Shown here: piece by piece, positions 55,190 to 64,000 of the stretch | Position numbering within the stretch: the stretch's first letter is position 1 | Layout: every line of letters starts with the position of its first letter | Source: Streptococcus sp. 68 | GTDB taxonomy: Bacteria; Bacillota; Bacilli; Lactobacillales; Streptococcaceae | NCBI RefSeq assembly: GCF_013277415.1 | Contig: NZ_VMMX01000003.1 | Coordinates: forward strand, 239,413-303,412 | Direction of reading: 5' to 3' | DNA: 64,000 bases | Notes under the pieces: generated by a model | What the model was told of the DNA's origin: nothing | What the model saw: the letters and a program-made list of their open reading frames with translations, nothing else | Databases searched by the model: none | Position numbers and translations under genes: made by a program

Positions 55190-56479
55190 TTAGATTAAGC
55201 CTTCCAAGAGACCCTTCATAAAGTTTTCTGAGTTAAATTCTCCAATATCATCGATTTTTTCACCAAAACCAATCAATTTTACAGGAATATTGAGTTCTTC
55301 ACGGATGGCTAGAACCACCCCACCTCGAGCAGTTCCATCAATCTTAGTCAAGACAATTCCAGTTAATGGCGTTATTTTTGAAAATTCTTTGGCCTGTACA
55401 AGAGCGTTTTGACCTGTTGAAGCATCTAATGCTAGGAAGGTTTCATGGGGTGCTTCTGGCACAACACGTTTGATGATACGACCAATCTTTTCCAACTCAG
55501 CCATAAGGTTATCCTTGTTTTGCAGACGACCAGCAGTATCAATCATAAGAATATCGATACCTTCAGCCACAGCACGTTCCATACCATCAAAGACCACACT
55601 GGCTGGATCAGCTTTTTCAGGTCCAGTCACAACTGGAACGTCCACACGACGGCCCCATTCAGCAAGCTGGGCTACTGCTCCTGCACGGAAGGTATCTGCC
55701 GCGACCAGCATGACTTTCTTGCCAGCTTGTTTGTAGCGGTGGGCTAGTTTCCCGATAGAAGTTGTTTTCCCAACACCATTCACACCGACGAAGAGCATGA
55801 CAGTCAAGCCATCTTGGAAGTGGATACTTTCATCATAGTTGCCATCCTTTTCATAAAGCTCAACCAACTTCTCAATAATGACACGGCGAAGTACATCTGG
55901 TTTCTTGGCGTTTTCAAGCTTGGCTTCGTAGCGTAACTCCTCTGTTAAGTTAGAAGCGACCTGTACACCAACGTCACTCATGATCAGTAATTCTTCCAGT
56001 TCCTCGAAGAATTCTTCATCAACAGAGCGGAAGTTAGCAAAGAAGGCATTCAAGCGAGCACCGAAACCTGTGCGAGTTTTCTTAAGACTACGGTCATATT
56101 TTTCCTGAACAGTTTCTTCTTCTTGAGGAGTTTCTGCTTCAAGAACTTCAGAATTATTTTCTTCTACAGTCTCTAGGTGCTCAGGATTCTCTTCCACTGA
56201 GACTTTTTCTGAGTTTGGCAATTCTTCGACTTCTTCTTGAGAAACTACTACAGTTGGCTCTGAATCCTGACTTTCTTCAACTGTGTCTTGGATTTCCTCT
56301 TCTTCAAACACAGCTTGTTCAGAACTTTCAACCTCTGCTTCTTCCTGAGAAACTTCCTCAGCTTCTGTTAAGGCTGGCTCAGTATCTTCAGACAAATCAA
56401 GATTTTCCAGAGCTTCTTTTACCACTTCTTCGATTTTAGGTTCTTCTTTTTTTCCGAATAGACGGTCAAATAATCCCAT
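55190..56479 (-). CDS. ftsY: Signal recognition particle receptor FtsY
   Basis: The membrane-associated GTPase that receives SRP-ribosome complexes at SecYEG. 429 residues: a very acidic A domain (about 10-135, rich in Glu), then the NG domain with G1 GVNGVGKTTSIGKLAHRY, LVAADTFRAGAVAQL, DTAGRLQNK, LTKIDGTARGG and GFGEKIDDI. It begins 3 nt after the upstream HAD gene and is the last gene of the rnc-smc operon. Confidence 0.96.
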   Translation of the reverse strand: MGLFDRLFGKKEEPKIEEVVKEALENLDLSEDTEPALTEAEEVSQEEAEVESSEQAVFEEEEIQDTVEESQDSEPTVVVSQEEVEELPNSEKVSVEENPEHLETVEENNSEVLEAETPQEEETVQEKYDRSLKKTRTGFGARLNAFFANFRSVDEEFFEELEELLIMSDVGVQVASNLTEELRYEAKLENAKKPDVLRRVIIEKLVELYEKDGNYDESIHFQDGLTVMLFVGVNGVGKTTSIGKLAHRYKQAGKKVMLVAADTFRAGAVAQLAEWGRRVDVPVVTGPEKADPASVVFDGMERAVAEGIDILMIDTAGRLQNKDNLMAELEKIGRIIKRVVPEAPHETFLALDASTGQNALVQAKEFSKITPLTGIVLTKIDGTARGGVVLAIREELNIPVKLIGFGEKIDDIGEFNSENFMKGLLEGLI

Positions 56480-56482
56480 ATC

Positions 56483-57301
56483 TTAGTTCTCCTTTAGCAC
56501 ATATTCTTCGATAGCCCAGGCGACAGCTTCCTCATCGTTGGTCATCGGCGTCACTACATTTGCGGCTGCCTTTACTTCAGGAACAGCGTTTTGCATGGCA
56601 ACACCAAGACCTGCCCATTCAATCATAGAGAGGTCATTGGCCTCATCACCACAGGCCATCACTTGGCTTTGGTCGATTCCTAGATGGCTGATTAGTTTTG
56701 CCAAACCTGTTGCTTTATGAACATTCTTTGGTGACCACTCTAACAACATTTCACGTGATTTAAAGATTTCATATTGGTCAAACAATTCTGGAGAAATCTT
56801 CTGAATAGCTGCATCCAAGGGTTCTTGAGCAAAGGCAGTCACGCATTTATTATAAGTCATTTGACTAGATAAGTCTTCAAAGTCAACTGGAACAAAGGTC
56901 AATGCTGGATTAAATTTGGCATAAAGACTTTCTTGGTCCGATTGGATTTGATAAACAGTTCCTTCTGAGATGGCATCAAGAGGCAGTGATAATTTCTCTG
57001 TTTCTTCATACAAGCGTGCTACATCATCATATGAAAAGACTGTCTTATCAAGGATTTCACCTGTATTTTTCTGAACTAAACCTCCATTAAAGGTAATCGT
57101 ATACTCATCCTCGTGGCCGTCAGTCCCTAGCTCATGGAGAAAGAAATTCATAGCTTTTAGGGGACGACCAGTTGTCAATACGACCTTGATACCACGCTCA
57201 CGCGCAGCTTTCAAGGTTGCCTTGGTACGATCCGTCAGCTTTTTATCAGTAGTCAGCAAGGTCCCGTCCAAGTCCAATGCGATCAATTTTATATCTGCCA
57301 T
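56483..57301 (-). CDS. Cof-type HAD-IIB phosphatase
   Basis: A 272-residue haloacid dehalogenase hydrolase with motif I LDLDGTLL (nucleophile Asp), motif II TTGRP, motif III Lys and motif IV GDEANDLSMIEWAG, plus a type IIB cap. Such enzymes remove phosphate from sugar phosphates, FMN or PLP; the substrate is unknown. One-base overlap with the neighbouring HAD gene, which seems an old tandem duplicate. Confidence 0.9.
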   Translation of the reverse strand: MADIKLIALDLDGTLLTTDKKLTDRTKATLKAARERGIKVVLTTGRPLKAMNFFLHELGTDGHEDEYTITFNGGLVQKNTGEILDKTVFSYDDVARLYEETEKLSLPLDAISEGTVYQIQSDQESLYAKFNPALTFVPVDFEDLSSQMTYNKCVTAFAQEPLDAAIQKISPELFDQYEIFKSREMLLEWSPKNVHKATGLAKLISHLGIDQSQVMACGDEANDLSMIEWAGLGVAMQNAVPEVKAAANVVTPMTNDEEAVAWAIEEYVLKEN

Positions 57302-58095
57302 TATAAGCCCTCCATATAAGCTATAACCGACTGGTCCTTATGGTGACCAATCACAGTCTCTGCTAATTCTAAAATTTCAGGTCGTGCATTTTCAGGAGCT
57401 ACAGGATGTCCCACAACCTGCATCATATGCAAGTCATTTAGATTGTCTCCAAAAGCCATAACCTGATCCATTGTGATGCCAAGTTTTTTAGCCAATTCAA
57501 CAATGGCCACTCCCTTATCGACATAGTCCAGCACGATATCAATGGATTCAAAGCCAGTTGTCATGGCCTTAACACCAGGCACGTTTTCGTTTACCCAAGC
57601 CTCCCCAGCTTCAAGAGTTTCTTCTGTAAAGTTGGTTGTAAATTTGAAAATATCATCTGTGATATCTTCCAAACTCGCTACTTTTTGGATATTTTCATTA
57701 TAGTGCTGACTCACTTTCAAATAGGTCTCATCAACCGTATCTAGAACATAAGCTCCCTTTTTACCCGTCAAGAGCAGTTTATTGATATCTACATAAGGTG
57801 AAGTTTTCAGCCTTTCAAAAGTTGATAGATAAAACTCACGAGACATGGTCGCTTCATACAAGTCCTGACCTTGATATTCTACCAGACTGCCATTTTCCGC
57901 GATGAAAATAATGTCATCACGAACATCAGCAAATAATTTTTCTAGAGACAGAAATCCGCGCCCTGAAGCTACCGCAAAGTAAATCCCTTTTTCCTTGTAG
58001 GAAACCAAGAGAGACTTGAGGCGGTCCATATCAAAGCGCCCGTTTCCATCTAGAAAAGTTCCGTCCATATCCGTTGCTACTAGTTTAATTGTCAT
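57301..58095 (-). CDS. Cof-type HAD-IIB phosphatase (paralogue)
   Basis: A 264-residue HAD phosphatase: ATDMDGTFLD (motif I), VASGRGFLSL (motif II), FGDNLNDLHMMQVVGHPV (motif IV) and a C-terminal LAETVIGHHKDQSV tail common in YkrA/Cof proteins. It overlaps smc by 4 nt and the next HAD gene by 1 nt. Substrate unknown. Confidence 0.9.
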   Translation of the reverse strand: MTIKLVATDMDGTFLDGNGRFDMDRLKSLLVSYKEKGIYFAVASGRGFLSLEKLFADVRDDIIFIAENGSLVEYQGQDLYEATMSREFYLSTFERLKTSPYVDINKLLLTGKKGAYVLDTVDETYLKVSQHYNENIQKVASLEDITDDIFKFTTNFTEETLEAGEAWVNENVPGVKAMTTGFESIDIVLDYVDKGVAIVELAKKLGITMDQVMAFGDNLNDLHMMQVVGHPVAPENARPEILELAETVIGHHKDQSVIAYMEGL

Positions 58096-61000
58096 CCTTC
58101 AATACTTTCTAAATCTTTTAACTTAACCGAAACAATTTTTGAGACACCTGATTCTTGCATAGTCACTCCATAGATGGAATCAGCCGCTGCCATGGTTCCC
58201 TTACGGTGGGTTACGACGATAAACTGGCTATCCTTATCAAATCGATTGAGGTAATCCCCAAAACGTTTTACATTGGCTTCATCCAGCGCAGCTTCCACCT
58301 CATCCAAAATAACAAATGGAATGGTCTTGACACGGATAATGGAGAAGAGCAAGGCAAGAGCCGACAGGGCTTTTTCCCCACCACTCATGAGGTTAAGCGA
58401 CTGGATTTTCTTACCTGGAGGTTGAACAGAAATCTCCACACCAGCTGTTAAAAGGTCGCCCTCAGTCAATATCAAGTCTGCCTGACCTCCGCCAAACATC
58501 TGTTTGAAGGTCACTTTAAAGGACTCACGAATAGCTTCAAAAGTTGATTTAAAGCGTTCCTTGACCTCATCATTCATCTCTGTAATGGTCTCAAGGAGCA
58601 GGTTTTTCGCTGACAAAATATCATCTCGTTGGCTATTTAGGAAATCCAGACGGCTGTGAACTTCTTCGTACTGTTCAATAGCTTCTATATTGACAGGACC
58701 CAGTGAACGAATAGCCTTCTCTAAATCCTGCACTTCTTGCTCTGCCAGATTGAGATTTTCCAACTCATGTGCTTTTTCTAGAGCCTCAGTATAGCTAATC
58801 TGATACTGGTCTGTTAATTGACTTTGTAAATAGCGCAAGCGCTCGCTGACCTTTTCTTTCTTAGCTTCAGCACGTGTTTGCTTGCGAATCCACTCCTCAT
58901 TCTGCTGGCGAGCCTGATCCAAATGACTAGCAATATCATCTAGTTGACCTTCAATATCATCCAACTCAAACTGCTTGCGAATCAAACCTTGTTGGAGGTT
59001 TGTTTTCTGAGTTTTGGCTTCTTCGGCCTGTTGACTGAGCAATTCTGTATCAACTTTCTCCAGATTATCAACCTTCTCTTGAAGAAGGCGCTGGATTTCC
59101 TCTTGTTCGATATCTAAATTATCCAATTCTTTGCCTAAACGCTCAATATCAGCTACTTCATAGCGTTTTTGTCCTTGCAGTTCTGTCTTAAGCAAGCGAG
59201 CTTGCGCTACCTCTTCCTGCAAGTTTTGATAACGTTCTTGGATGGCGTTTTTGTTAGACTTAATCTCTTCAATCTCAGCTTCCAGATTTTGCTTGTCACT
59301 GGCTATAGTAGTAAGACGCTCTTGGCATTTTTCCTTATCTGCTTGCCAATCTCCCTCAGAAAGACGATCTAATTCCTCTTCTTGGAGTTTCCAAAGAGTT
59401 TCTAGCTCTTCAACTTGTTGACAGGTCTGCTGATAAGCGAGGGACAAGCCTTGCTCCTGGATACGAGCCTGTTCTCCCTGAGATTTGATGGCTTCTAATG
59501 ATTCAGTCAATCTAGCCATCTCCTCTTGCAAGGTCTTCAAAGCCACTTCTTCTGAACGAAGGCTTGCTTCCTCTTCAGCAATTTCTTTTTGCAATTGCTC
59601 CAGTTCTGGCTTGATAAAAATGCTGTTATTCTGGCGATTAGCACCACCCGCATAGGAACCACCCGTGCGCAATTCTGTCCCATCCAGTGTTACCATACGA
59701 ACCTGATAACGAACCTGGCGAGCAGCTGCACGAGCATGTTCTACGGTATCAAAGATAGCCGTCGTAGCTAGCAAGTTCTTGAAAATAGCTTCCAGTCTAG
59801 TATCAAAAATAACCAGCTCATCTGCCATCCCAAGGAAACCTGGGCTTGCAGCGATAACATCTTGGTTCTGACTAGAAATCGTACGAGCCTTGATCGTTGT
59901 CAAAGGAAGGAAGGTTGCACGACCAGATCTGTTTCGTTTAAGAAAATCAATTGCCCTAGTTGCTGCATGTTCATCTTCCACAATAATATGCTGACTACTC
60001 GCTCCAAGCGCAATCTCTAGGGCAGTTTGATAATGAACATCAAAGGTCAGGTGCTCACTAACTGCCCCAATAATTCCACCAAGGCAGTCTTTTTCTTGGA
60101 GAACACTCTTGACACCTGCATAAAAGTTACTATGATTTCTCAGGATATTTTCCAAACTTTGAGCTCTGGCCTGCTTGTTTTTAAGACTGTCCAGACGGTC
60201 AAAGAGTTGACTTTGTTGAACTTGATAGGAAGTTTTCTGCTCTTCTTGCTCCTTGGCACAGACTTGGTAGTCGGCCAATAATTTCTGAACTTGCTCCTTG
60301 GCAGTTTCAAGCTCAGCCTTTTGCTGACTTGCCTTCTCTTTAGCTGTAGCCAATTGCTCTTTCAGCTTTTCTAATTGATCTGCTTGTTTTTGAGAAAGCT
60401 GACGACTATTTTCCAACTCGTTTTCGATACGGGTCAACTGGTTTGAGACATCCGCTTCTTCTTGTAAAAGCGCCACAAAGCGTTCACGTAAAAGCTCAAT
60501 CATCTGATCAGGATCATCTGAAAAAGCTAGCAATTCAGCCTCTAAACGATTGAGTTTTTGATTATTTTGGACTAGATTTTCTTCTAAGAGAGCTAAAGAG
60601 CTTTCTTTTTCAGCCTTTTCCTGACTTAGAGCATTTCTCTTATCCTCCAAAGCAGCCAAACGGGCTTGTGCCTCCTGTTGATTCAGGGCTACTTGCTCAG
60701 ATTCTAATTTCGATAGGGCTAATTTTCTCTCTAAATCACTAATCAGACTGGTCAAATCCATCAAACTGCCTTGGTCTTTGGCCATTTCAGCCTGTAAATC
60801 TTGGCGTTGCTTCTTGAGATTCTGATTTTCTTCTTCTAATTTTTCACGCTTTTGGTAATAACTCGTCAAGAGTTCCTGAACCTGAGCCAACTCTTCTTCT
60901 GTAGACTCTAGTTCAGCCTTATTTTCCTTGATTTGAGCAACCAGAACGTCTAAATAAATAGCCTTGCGTTGACCTTCCAAGTCTAAAAACTTACGGGCAT

Positions 61001-61631
61001 TCTCAGCTTGCTTCTCAAGAGGTTTGATTTGATTATCCAACTCGTAGATAATGTCCTCTAAGCGGTCTAAATTATCCTGAGTTTGTTGCAGTTTACTCTC
61101 AGTTTCTTTTCTGCGAGTCTTGTATTTCAAAACACCTGCAGCTTCTTCAAAAATAGCTCGGCGTTCTTCAGGCTTGGAATTAAAAATCTCCTCAACCTTC
61201 CCTTGGGAAATAATGGAGAAGGAGTCTCGTCCCAAACCTGTATCCAAAAAGAGGTCATGAATATCACGCAGACGGACTTTCTTGCCGTCAATCTTGTATT
61301 CGCTATCTCCGCTACGGTAGATATGGCGTTCTACCCTGATTTCTTGACCTGCATCCTTGATAAATCCGTCATGATTATCCAGAGTCACAACTACAGAAGC
61401 ATAATTGAGCGGTTTGCGACTTTCTGTTCCAGCAAAGATGACATCCGGCATCTTGCCCCCACGGAGGCTCTTAACACTTGACTCCCCCAAGGCCCAACGC
61501 AGACTTTCTGTAATATTGGACTTTCCAGATCCATTGGGTCCAACGACTGCCGTCACACCTTGGTCAAAAACGACCTTGGTCTTGTCAGCAAAAGACTTAA
61601 ATCCCTGAATTTCGATTTCCTTTAAATACAT
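58092..61631 (-). CDS. smc: Chromosome segregation protein SMC
   Basis: The condensin ATPase. The 1179-residue protein has Walker [20 protein letters not shown] (residues 31-49), two long coiled coils (about 170-500 and 680-1020), the hinge (about 510-670, with [14 protein letters not shown]), the C-signature [17 protein letters not shown] and Walker [17 protein letters not shown]. It acts with ScpA and ScpB, encoded elsewhere. It overlaps rnc by 10 nt; the rnc-smc-ftsY order is conserved in Firmicutes. Confidence 0.97.
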   Translation of the reverse strand: MYLKEIEIQGFKSFADKTKVVFDQGVTAVVGPNGSGKSNITESLRWALGESSVKSLRGGKMPDVIFAGTESRKPLNYASVVVTLDNHDGFIKDAGQEIRVERHIYRSGDSEYKIDGKKVRLRDIHDLFLDTGLGRDSFSIISQGKVEEIFNSKPEERRAIFEEAAGVLKYKTRRKETESKLQQTQDNLDRLEDIIYELDNQIKPLEKQAENARKFLDLEGQRKAIYLDVLVAQIKENKAELESTEEELAQVQELLTSYYQKREKLEEENQNLKKQRQDLQAEMAKDQGSLMDLTSLISDLERKLALSKLESEQVALNQQEAQARLAALEDKRNALSQEKAEKESSLALLEENLVQNNQKLNRLEAELLAFSDDPDQMIELLRERFVALLQEEADVSNQLTRIENELENSRQLSQKQADQLEKLKEQLATAKEKASQQKAELETAKEQVQKLLADYQVCAKEQEEQKTSYQVQQSQLFDRLDSLKNKQARAQSLENILRNHSNFYAGVKSVLQEKDCLGGIIGAVSEHLTFDVHYQTALEIALGASSQHIIVEDEHAATRAIDFLKRNRSGRATFLPLTTIKARTISSQNQDVIAASPGFLGMADELVIFDTRLEAIFKNLLATTAIFDTVEHARAAARQVRYQVRMVTLDGTELRTGGSYAGGANRQNNSIFIKPELEQLQKEIAEEEASLRSEEVALKTLQEEMARLTESLEAIKSQGEQARIQEQGLSLAYQQTCQQVEELETLWKLQEEELDRLSEGDWQADKEKCQERLTTIASDKQNLEAEIEEIKSNKNAIQERYQNLQEEVAQARLLKTELQGQKRYEVADIERLGKELDNLDIEQEEIQRLLQEKVDNLEKVDTELLSQQAEEAKTQKTNLQQGLIRKQFELDDIEGQLDDIASHLDQARQQNEEWIRKQTRAEAKKEKVSERLRYLQSQLTDQYQISYTEALEKAHELENLNLAEQEVQDLEKAIRSLGPVNIEAIEQYEEVHSRLDFLNSQRDDILSAKNLLLETITEMNDEVKERFKSTFEAIRESFKVTFKQMFGGGQADLILTEGDLLTAGVEISVQPPGKKIQSLNLMSGGEKALSALALLFSIIRVKTIPFVILDEVEAALDEANVKRFGDYLNRFDKDSQFIVVTHRKGTMAAADSIYGVTMQESGVSKIVSVKLKDLESIEG

Positions 61632-62320
61632 GAATCCAGCCCTTTCTCAACTGCATTTTTGGCAGCTTCCTGCTCTGCTAGTTTCTTAGAACGACCTTGA
61701 CCTTGACCAATGCTCTTACCTTCGACAAGAACTTCTACATCAAAGACCTTATCGTGTGCAGGACCCGTTTCAGAAATCACCTGATAACGAATAGCCACAT
61801 CGCCATTGACCTGAAGTAACTCTTGGAGATGGGTTTTGTAGTCTGTAATCATCTCAAATTCGCCTGCTTCAACCTTAGGAATCATGACTTGATAGATAAA
61901 TTCCTTGACCTTGGCCACATCCTTGTCCAAAAGGAGAGCACCAAGAAAGGCTTCGAAGGCATCACCAAGAATGGTGTCACGATTGCGACCACCAGATTTT
62001 TCTTCTCCTTTACCAAGTTTTATAAATTGGTCAAACTGGCAATCACGCGCAAAACCAGCCAAACTCTCCTCTCGAACAATCATGGCACGGAGTTTAGACA
62101 AATCACCCTCAGGCTTTTTAGGATATTTTTTATACAGATATTCTGAAATCAATAACTGTAGAACAGCGTCTCCTAAAAATTCCAAGCGCTCATTGTGTGA
62201 AATTTTTAAGAGGCGGTGCTCATTGGCATAACTCGTATGAGTAAAGGCAGTCTCCAGTAAGTTTTTGTCTACAAATTCGATTGCAAAATGGTTCTTTAGT
62301 ACAGTTTGTAATTCTTTCAT
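61622..62320 (-). CDS. rnc: Ribonuclease III
   Basis: A double-strand-specific endoribonuclease for rRNA and mRNA processing. The 232-residue protein has the catalytic signature [20 protein letters not shown] (Glu/Asp metal ligands), [18 protein letters not shown] with the second Asp/Glu pair, and a C-terminal double-stranded RNA-binding domain ([30 protein letters not shown]). AGAAAGAGG ribosome site. First gene of the rnc-smc-HAD-HAD-ftsY operon. Confidence 0.97.
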   Translation of the reverse strand: MKELQTVLKNHFAIEFVDKNLLETAFTHTSYANEHRLLKISHNERLEFLGDAVLQLLISEYLYKKYPKKPEGDLSKLRAMIVREESLAGFARDCQFDQFIKLGKGEEKSGGRNRDTILGDAFEAFLGALLLDKDVAKVKEFIYQVMIPKVEAGEFEMITDYKTHLQELLQVNGDVAIRYQVISETGPAHDKVFDVEVLVEGKSIGQGQGRSKKLAEQEAAKNAVEKGLDSCI

Positions 62321-62354
62321 ACCAACCTCTTTCTAACTGATAACAGTCCTTTTT

Positions 62355-62363
62355 ATTATATCA
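62355..62363 (-). promoter_or_regulatory. Extended -10 promoter of rnc-smc-ftsY
   Basis: The minus strand reads TGATATAAT, about 35 bp before the rnc ATG. A GGTCACT/AGTGACTC inverted repeat and a T7 tract just upstream (62361-62440) may end the glycosyltransferase transcript, but the stem is long-looped and weak. Confidence 0.6.
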
Positions 62364-62480
62364 AAAAAAGCCTCCTGAGTCACTCTAAAACGGGAGAAAA
62401 CAAGTGACCCAAGGGAACTTATCGACTACTATTAAAATGGGAAAATATTAGAATAAGGGGTGCAAGTTATTTACTTTAAG

Positions 62481-63359
62481 TTACCAGCCAAGTGGAATCG
62501 TTTCAAACTGACAACCCAATCGGCGTAATTCATTTTGACGGGCCTCATAGTAGGGGAGGGAAATGCCTATGATAGTCACATGAGGCAGGTCTTGTAAGTG
62601 GAGACTGACTGATGAAGTAAAATGGTAGACCTGAACAAACTCGTATTCTTGAAAAAGATGGGCTAGGACATCTTCAAAGATTAAATCTGTAGCCAAGTAA
62701 GTTACATCTGGAATATGGAAGGTTTCCTTGGGATGGGGGAGATAGAGGTCAATTGCCAAAGCCTTAGCATAGGTACTGATAAAACGGATGGAGATTTGGT
62801 CATCCTCCTCAGAGAACTTTTGTCCCAGCAGGACCTTGACCGTCTTACCATTTGAGACGGGTGCTTGTGGCAGGTCAAAAAAATGCTCCAGATAAACAAG
62901 CTTTTCTCTAGCTACGATATGGTAGTCACTGCGATAGAGGGTATAGTGCTTTTCCGTCCGCTCAATCAAGTCATCTCTGGTCAAGCCCAAAGAGCCTACC
63001 TGACTAGGATGGAGAGGGCAAGCATACATGCCCAAGGGGTAAATATCCGCATAGCCATCATCAAAACTCATGAGATGCTGGTAGGAGGAACTAGCAACCA
63101 AGTCCAGAATCAAGCTATTGTCAAAACTAGCATAAAAGATAGTGTCATAGTCTCCCGCCAGTTCCTGACAAATCTGAGTCAAGTCCTCTACGTTCTGAGG
63201 ATAGTAAACATGGTCAAAATCCTTAGCATAATGCTCCTGACGGGCATTTTTGACAGAACTGACATAAAGACTGACAAAGTCCTGATCAGGATAAAATCCC
63301 TTGATATGATGGGCAATTTTAGCCTGTAAGGGCGTTGTAGCAATGATGAGGTGTTTCAT
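62481..63359 (-). CDS. GT52-like glycosyltransferase, candidate sialyltransferase
   Basis: A 292-residue protein beginning KHLIIATTPLQAKIAHHI, the start pattern of family GT52 (Lst-type alpha-2,3-sialyltransferases and relatives). It continues with SFDDGYADIYP, a DDG block like that around the GT52 active site, and a C-terminal VYHFTSSVSLHL resembling the CMP-binding HP/SS region. No signal peptide. It overlaps the CMP-sialate synthetase gene by 4 nt (ATGA), which supports transfer of a nonulosonic acid to a surface glycan. Family assignment from memory; acceptor unknown. Confidence 0.65.
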   Translation of the reverse strand: MKHLIIATTPLQAKIAHHIKGFYPDQDFVSLYVSSVKNARQEHYAKDFDHVYYPQNVEDLTQICQELAGDYDTIFYASFDNSLILDLVASSSYQHLMSFDDGYADIYPLGMYACPLHPSQVGSLGLTRDDLIERTEKHYTLYRSDYHIVAREKLVYLEHFFDLPQAPVSNGKTVKVLLGQKFSEEDDQISIRFISTYAKALAIDLYLPHPKETFHIPDVTYLATDLIFEDVLAHLFQEYEFVQVYHFTSSVSLHLQDLPHVTIIGISLPYYEARQNELRRLGCQFETIPLGW

Positions 63360-64000
63360 CTCTTTGATTCTCCTAGGTGGTGATGTTGTAGCAAGGTCTC
63401 AACGACTTCAAAATCCAAGGCATCGTCGATATCATAAGAATAGAGTTTAGGCATTTCATAGGCTACTGTCTTATCTGTGTAAAAGGTCTCATCTCGTAGG
63501 TAACGATCCTTGCGAGAAATCCAGATACTACCGTTGGGATAGTAATAGACAGGCTCTTTCTGCCGAGCATAGTGCTTGGACACCTGAGGCGGACGGATAA
63601 AAGGTGACTCCTCTAACTGCAAGAAAAGACTACGACTCTTGTCCGCCTTAACACAGGAAATCAAATGGTCGGCGCCAGACTGACAGTAGAGGTGATAGGA
63701 CTCGACGAGGTGCTCCACCTCTCTCAAGGGTGAGGTCACCTGTAGATTCACAAAGATCTGCTCTTCCTCAAAGGGCTGTAAAAAGTCTCGCAAGCTTTCT
63801 AAGCTAGAGGTTGTTGCCAAAGCCAATTCTTTTGGTCTGTGGACACAACGAATCTCTGGATAGGCTTGACGACAAAGTTCCAGATAGGCTAGTGAGTCTG
63901 AAGAAACCCAGATATCACTAAATAGCTTGGAGGCTAGAGCGACTTCTATGGTGTAGAAAACCAAAGGTTTTCCTACAAGTGGTTTGATATTTTTATCCAC
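63356..64000 (-). CDS. CMP-N-acylneuraminate synthetase family protein, 5' end outside window
   Basis: At least 214 residues of a NeuA-type cytidylyltransferase: DKNIKPLVGKPLVFYTIE (the segment just after the usual N-terminal GSKGL-type CTP motif, which lies beyond 64000), WVSSDSLAYL, LQVTSPLRE, YYPNGSIWISRK and SYDIDDALDFEVVE near the end. It activates sialic acid or a related nonulosonic acid with CTP. The GTG at the window edge is not a true start. It forms a pair with the GT52-like gene. Confidence 0.8.
   Translation of the reverse strand: MDKNIKPLVGKPLVFYTIEVALASKLFSDIWVSSDSLAYLELCRQAYPEIRCVHRPKELALATTSSLESLRDFLQPFEEEQIFVNLQVTSPLREVEHLVESYHLYCQSGADHLISCVKADKSRSLFLQLEESPFIRPPQVSKHYARQKEPVYYYPNGSIWISRKDRYLRDETFYTDKTVAYEMPKLYSYDIDDALDFEVVETLLQHHHLGESKR

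Noticed and set aside
62361-62440. Strong terminator after the GT52-like gene
   Set aside because: GGTCACT/AGTGACTC is only 7 bp with a loop near 18 nt, and the T-run is not adjacent to the stem, so it is kept as a weak possibility only.

Overview
The window is chromosomal DNA of a Mitis-group Streptococcus (S. mitis / S. pneumoniae / S. pseudopneumoniae / S. oralis complex). Three things support this. The gene order lepA-recN-argR-tlyA-ispA-xseBA, udk, truB, srtA-gyrA, ldh, relBE2, vicXKR, mutY, fhs, coaB-coaC, niaX-niaR, uvrB, glnPQ, zwf, ftsY-smc-rnc is that of the pneumococcal chromosome. BOX and RUP interspersed repeats, hallmarks of this group, are present. GyrA numbering fits the pneumococcal protein (Ser81, Glu85). 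The accessory content (a GbpC-type adhesin, a ribose operon, a sialic-acid-type gene pair) points to a commensal relative rather than a typical pneumococcus, but the species cannot be fixed from the sequence alone.

Layout. 1-8190: a tight minus-strand operon xseA-xseB-ispA-tlyA-argR-recN-phosphatase, followed by lepA with its own promoter. 8280-10900: an LPXTG surface adhesin. 10912-16200: udk, DUF2130-truB, the O-acetylhomoserine sulfhydrylase metY and an FNT channel. 16285-20720: srtA and gyrA (minus), with ldh divergent. 20728-27770: a defence island holding a GIY-YIG/helicase protein, a HEPN-type Abi_2 (AbiF) gene broken by a one-base frameshift and preceded by a small structured RNA with a consensus promoter, an N6-adenine methyltransferase and the RelBE2 toxin-antitoxin pair. 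27799-33828: the essential vicRKX two-component operon, a cysteine-free mutY, and fhs. 34061-37310 (plus strand): coaB, coaC, an ECF S-component, niaX and niaR. 37311-45211: a laterally acquired rbs (ribose) operon and an orphan methyltransferase, lodged at the niaR/mutT junction and flanked by duplicated 3' ends of niaR and mutT. 45357-50430: an unrecognised membrane-anchored coiled-coil protein, uvrB and a CPBP protease. 50513-55146: glnP-glnQ under a GlnR box, then zwf. 55190-62363: the rnc-smc-HAD-HAD-ftsY operon. 62481-64000: a GT52-like sialyltransferase candidate and a CMP-sialate synthetase running off the window.

How the parts work together. Most of the window is housekeeping: translation (lepA, truB, tlyA), replication and repair (gyrA, recN, smc, uvrB, xseAB, mutY), cell-wall control (vicRK, srtA), cofactor supply (coaBC, niaX/niaR, fhs) and central carbon and nitrogen metabolism (ldh, zwf, glnPQ). 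Regulatory sites seen directly include a 17-bp MET-box between fhs and coaB, a GlnR box before glnP, a NiaR-type operator before niaX, a RelBE2 operator, and a cre-like site plus palindrome at rbsR. The most unusual region is the AbiF cassette (24206-25250) inside the helicase/methyltransferase pair. It has the layout of an RNA-antitoxin/HEPN-toxin system. The rbs insertion, with three copies of the mutT 3' end, is the clearest trace of recombination.
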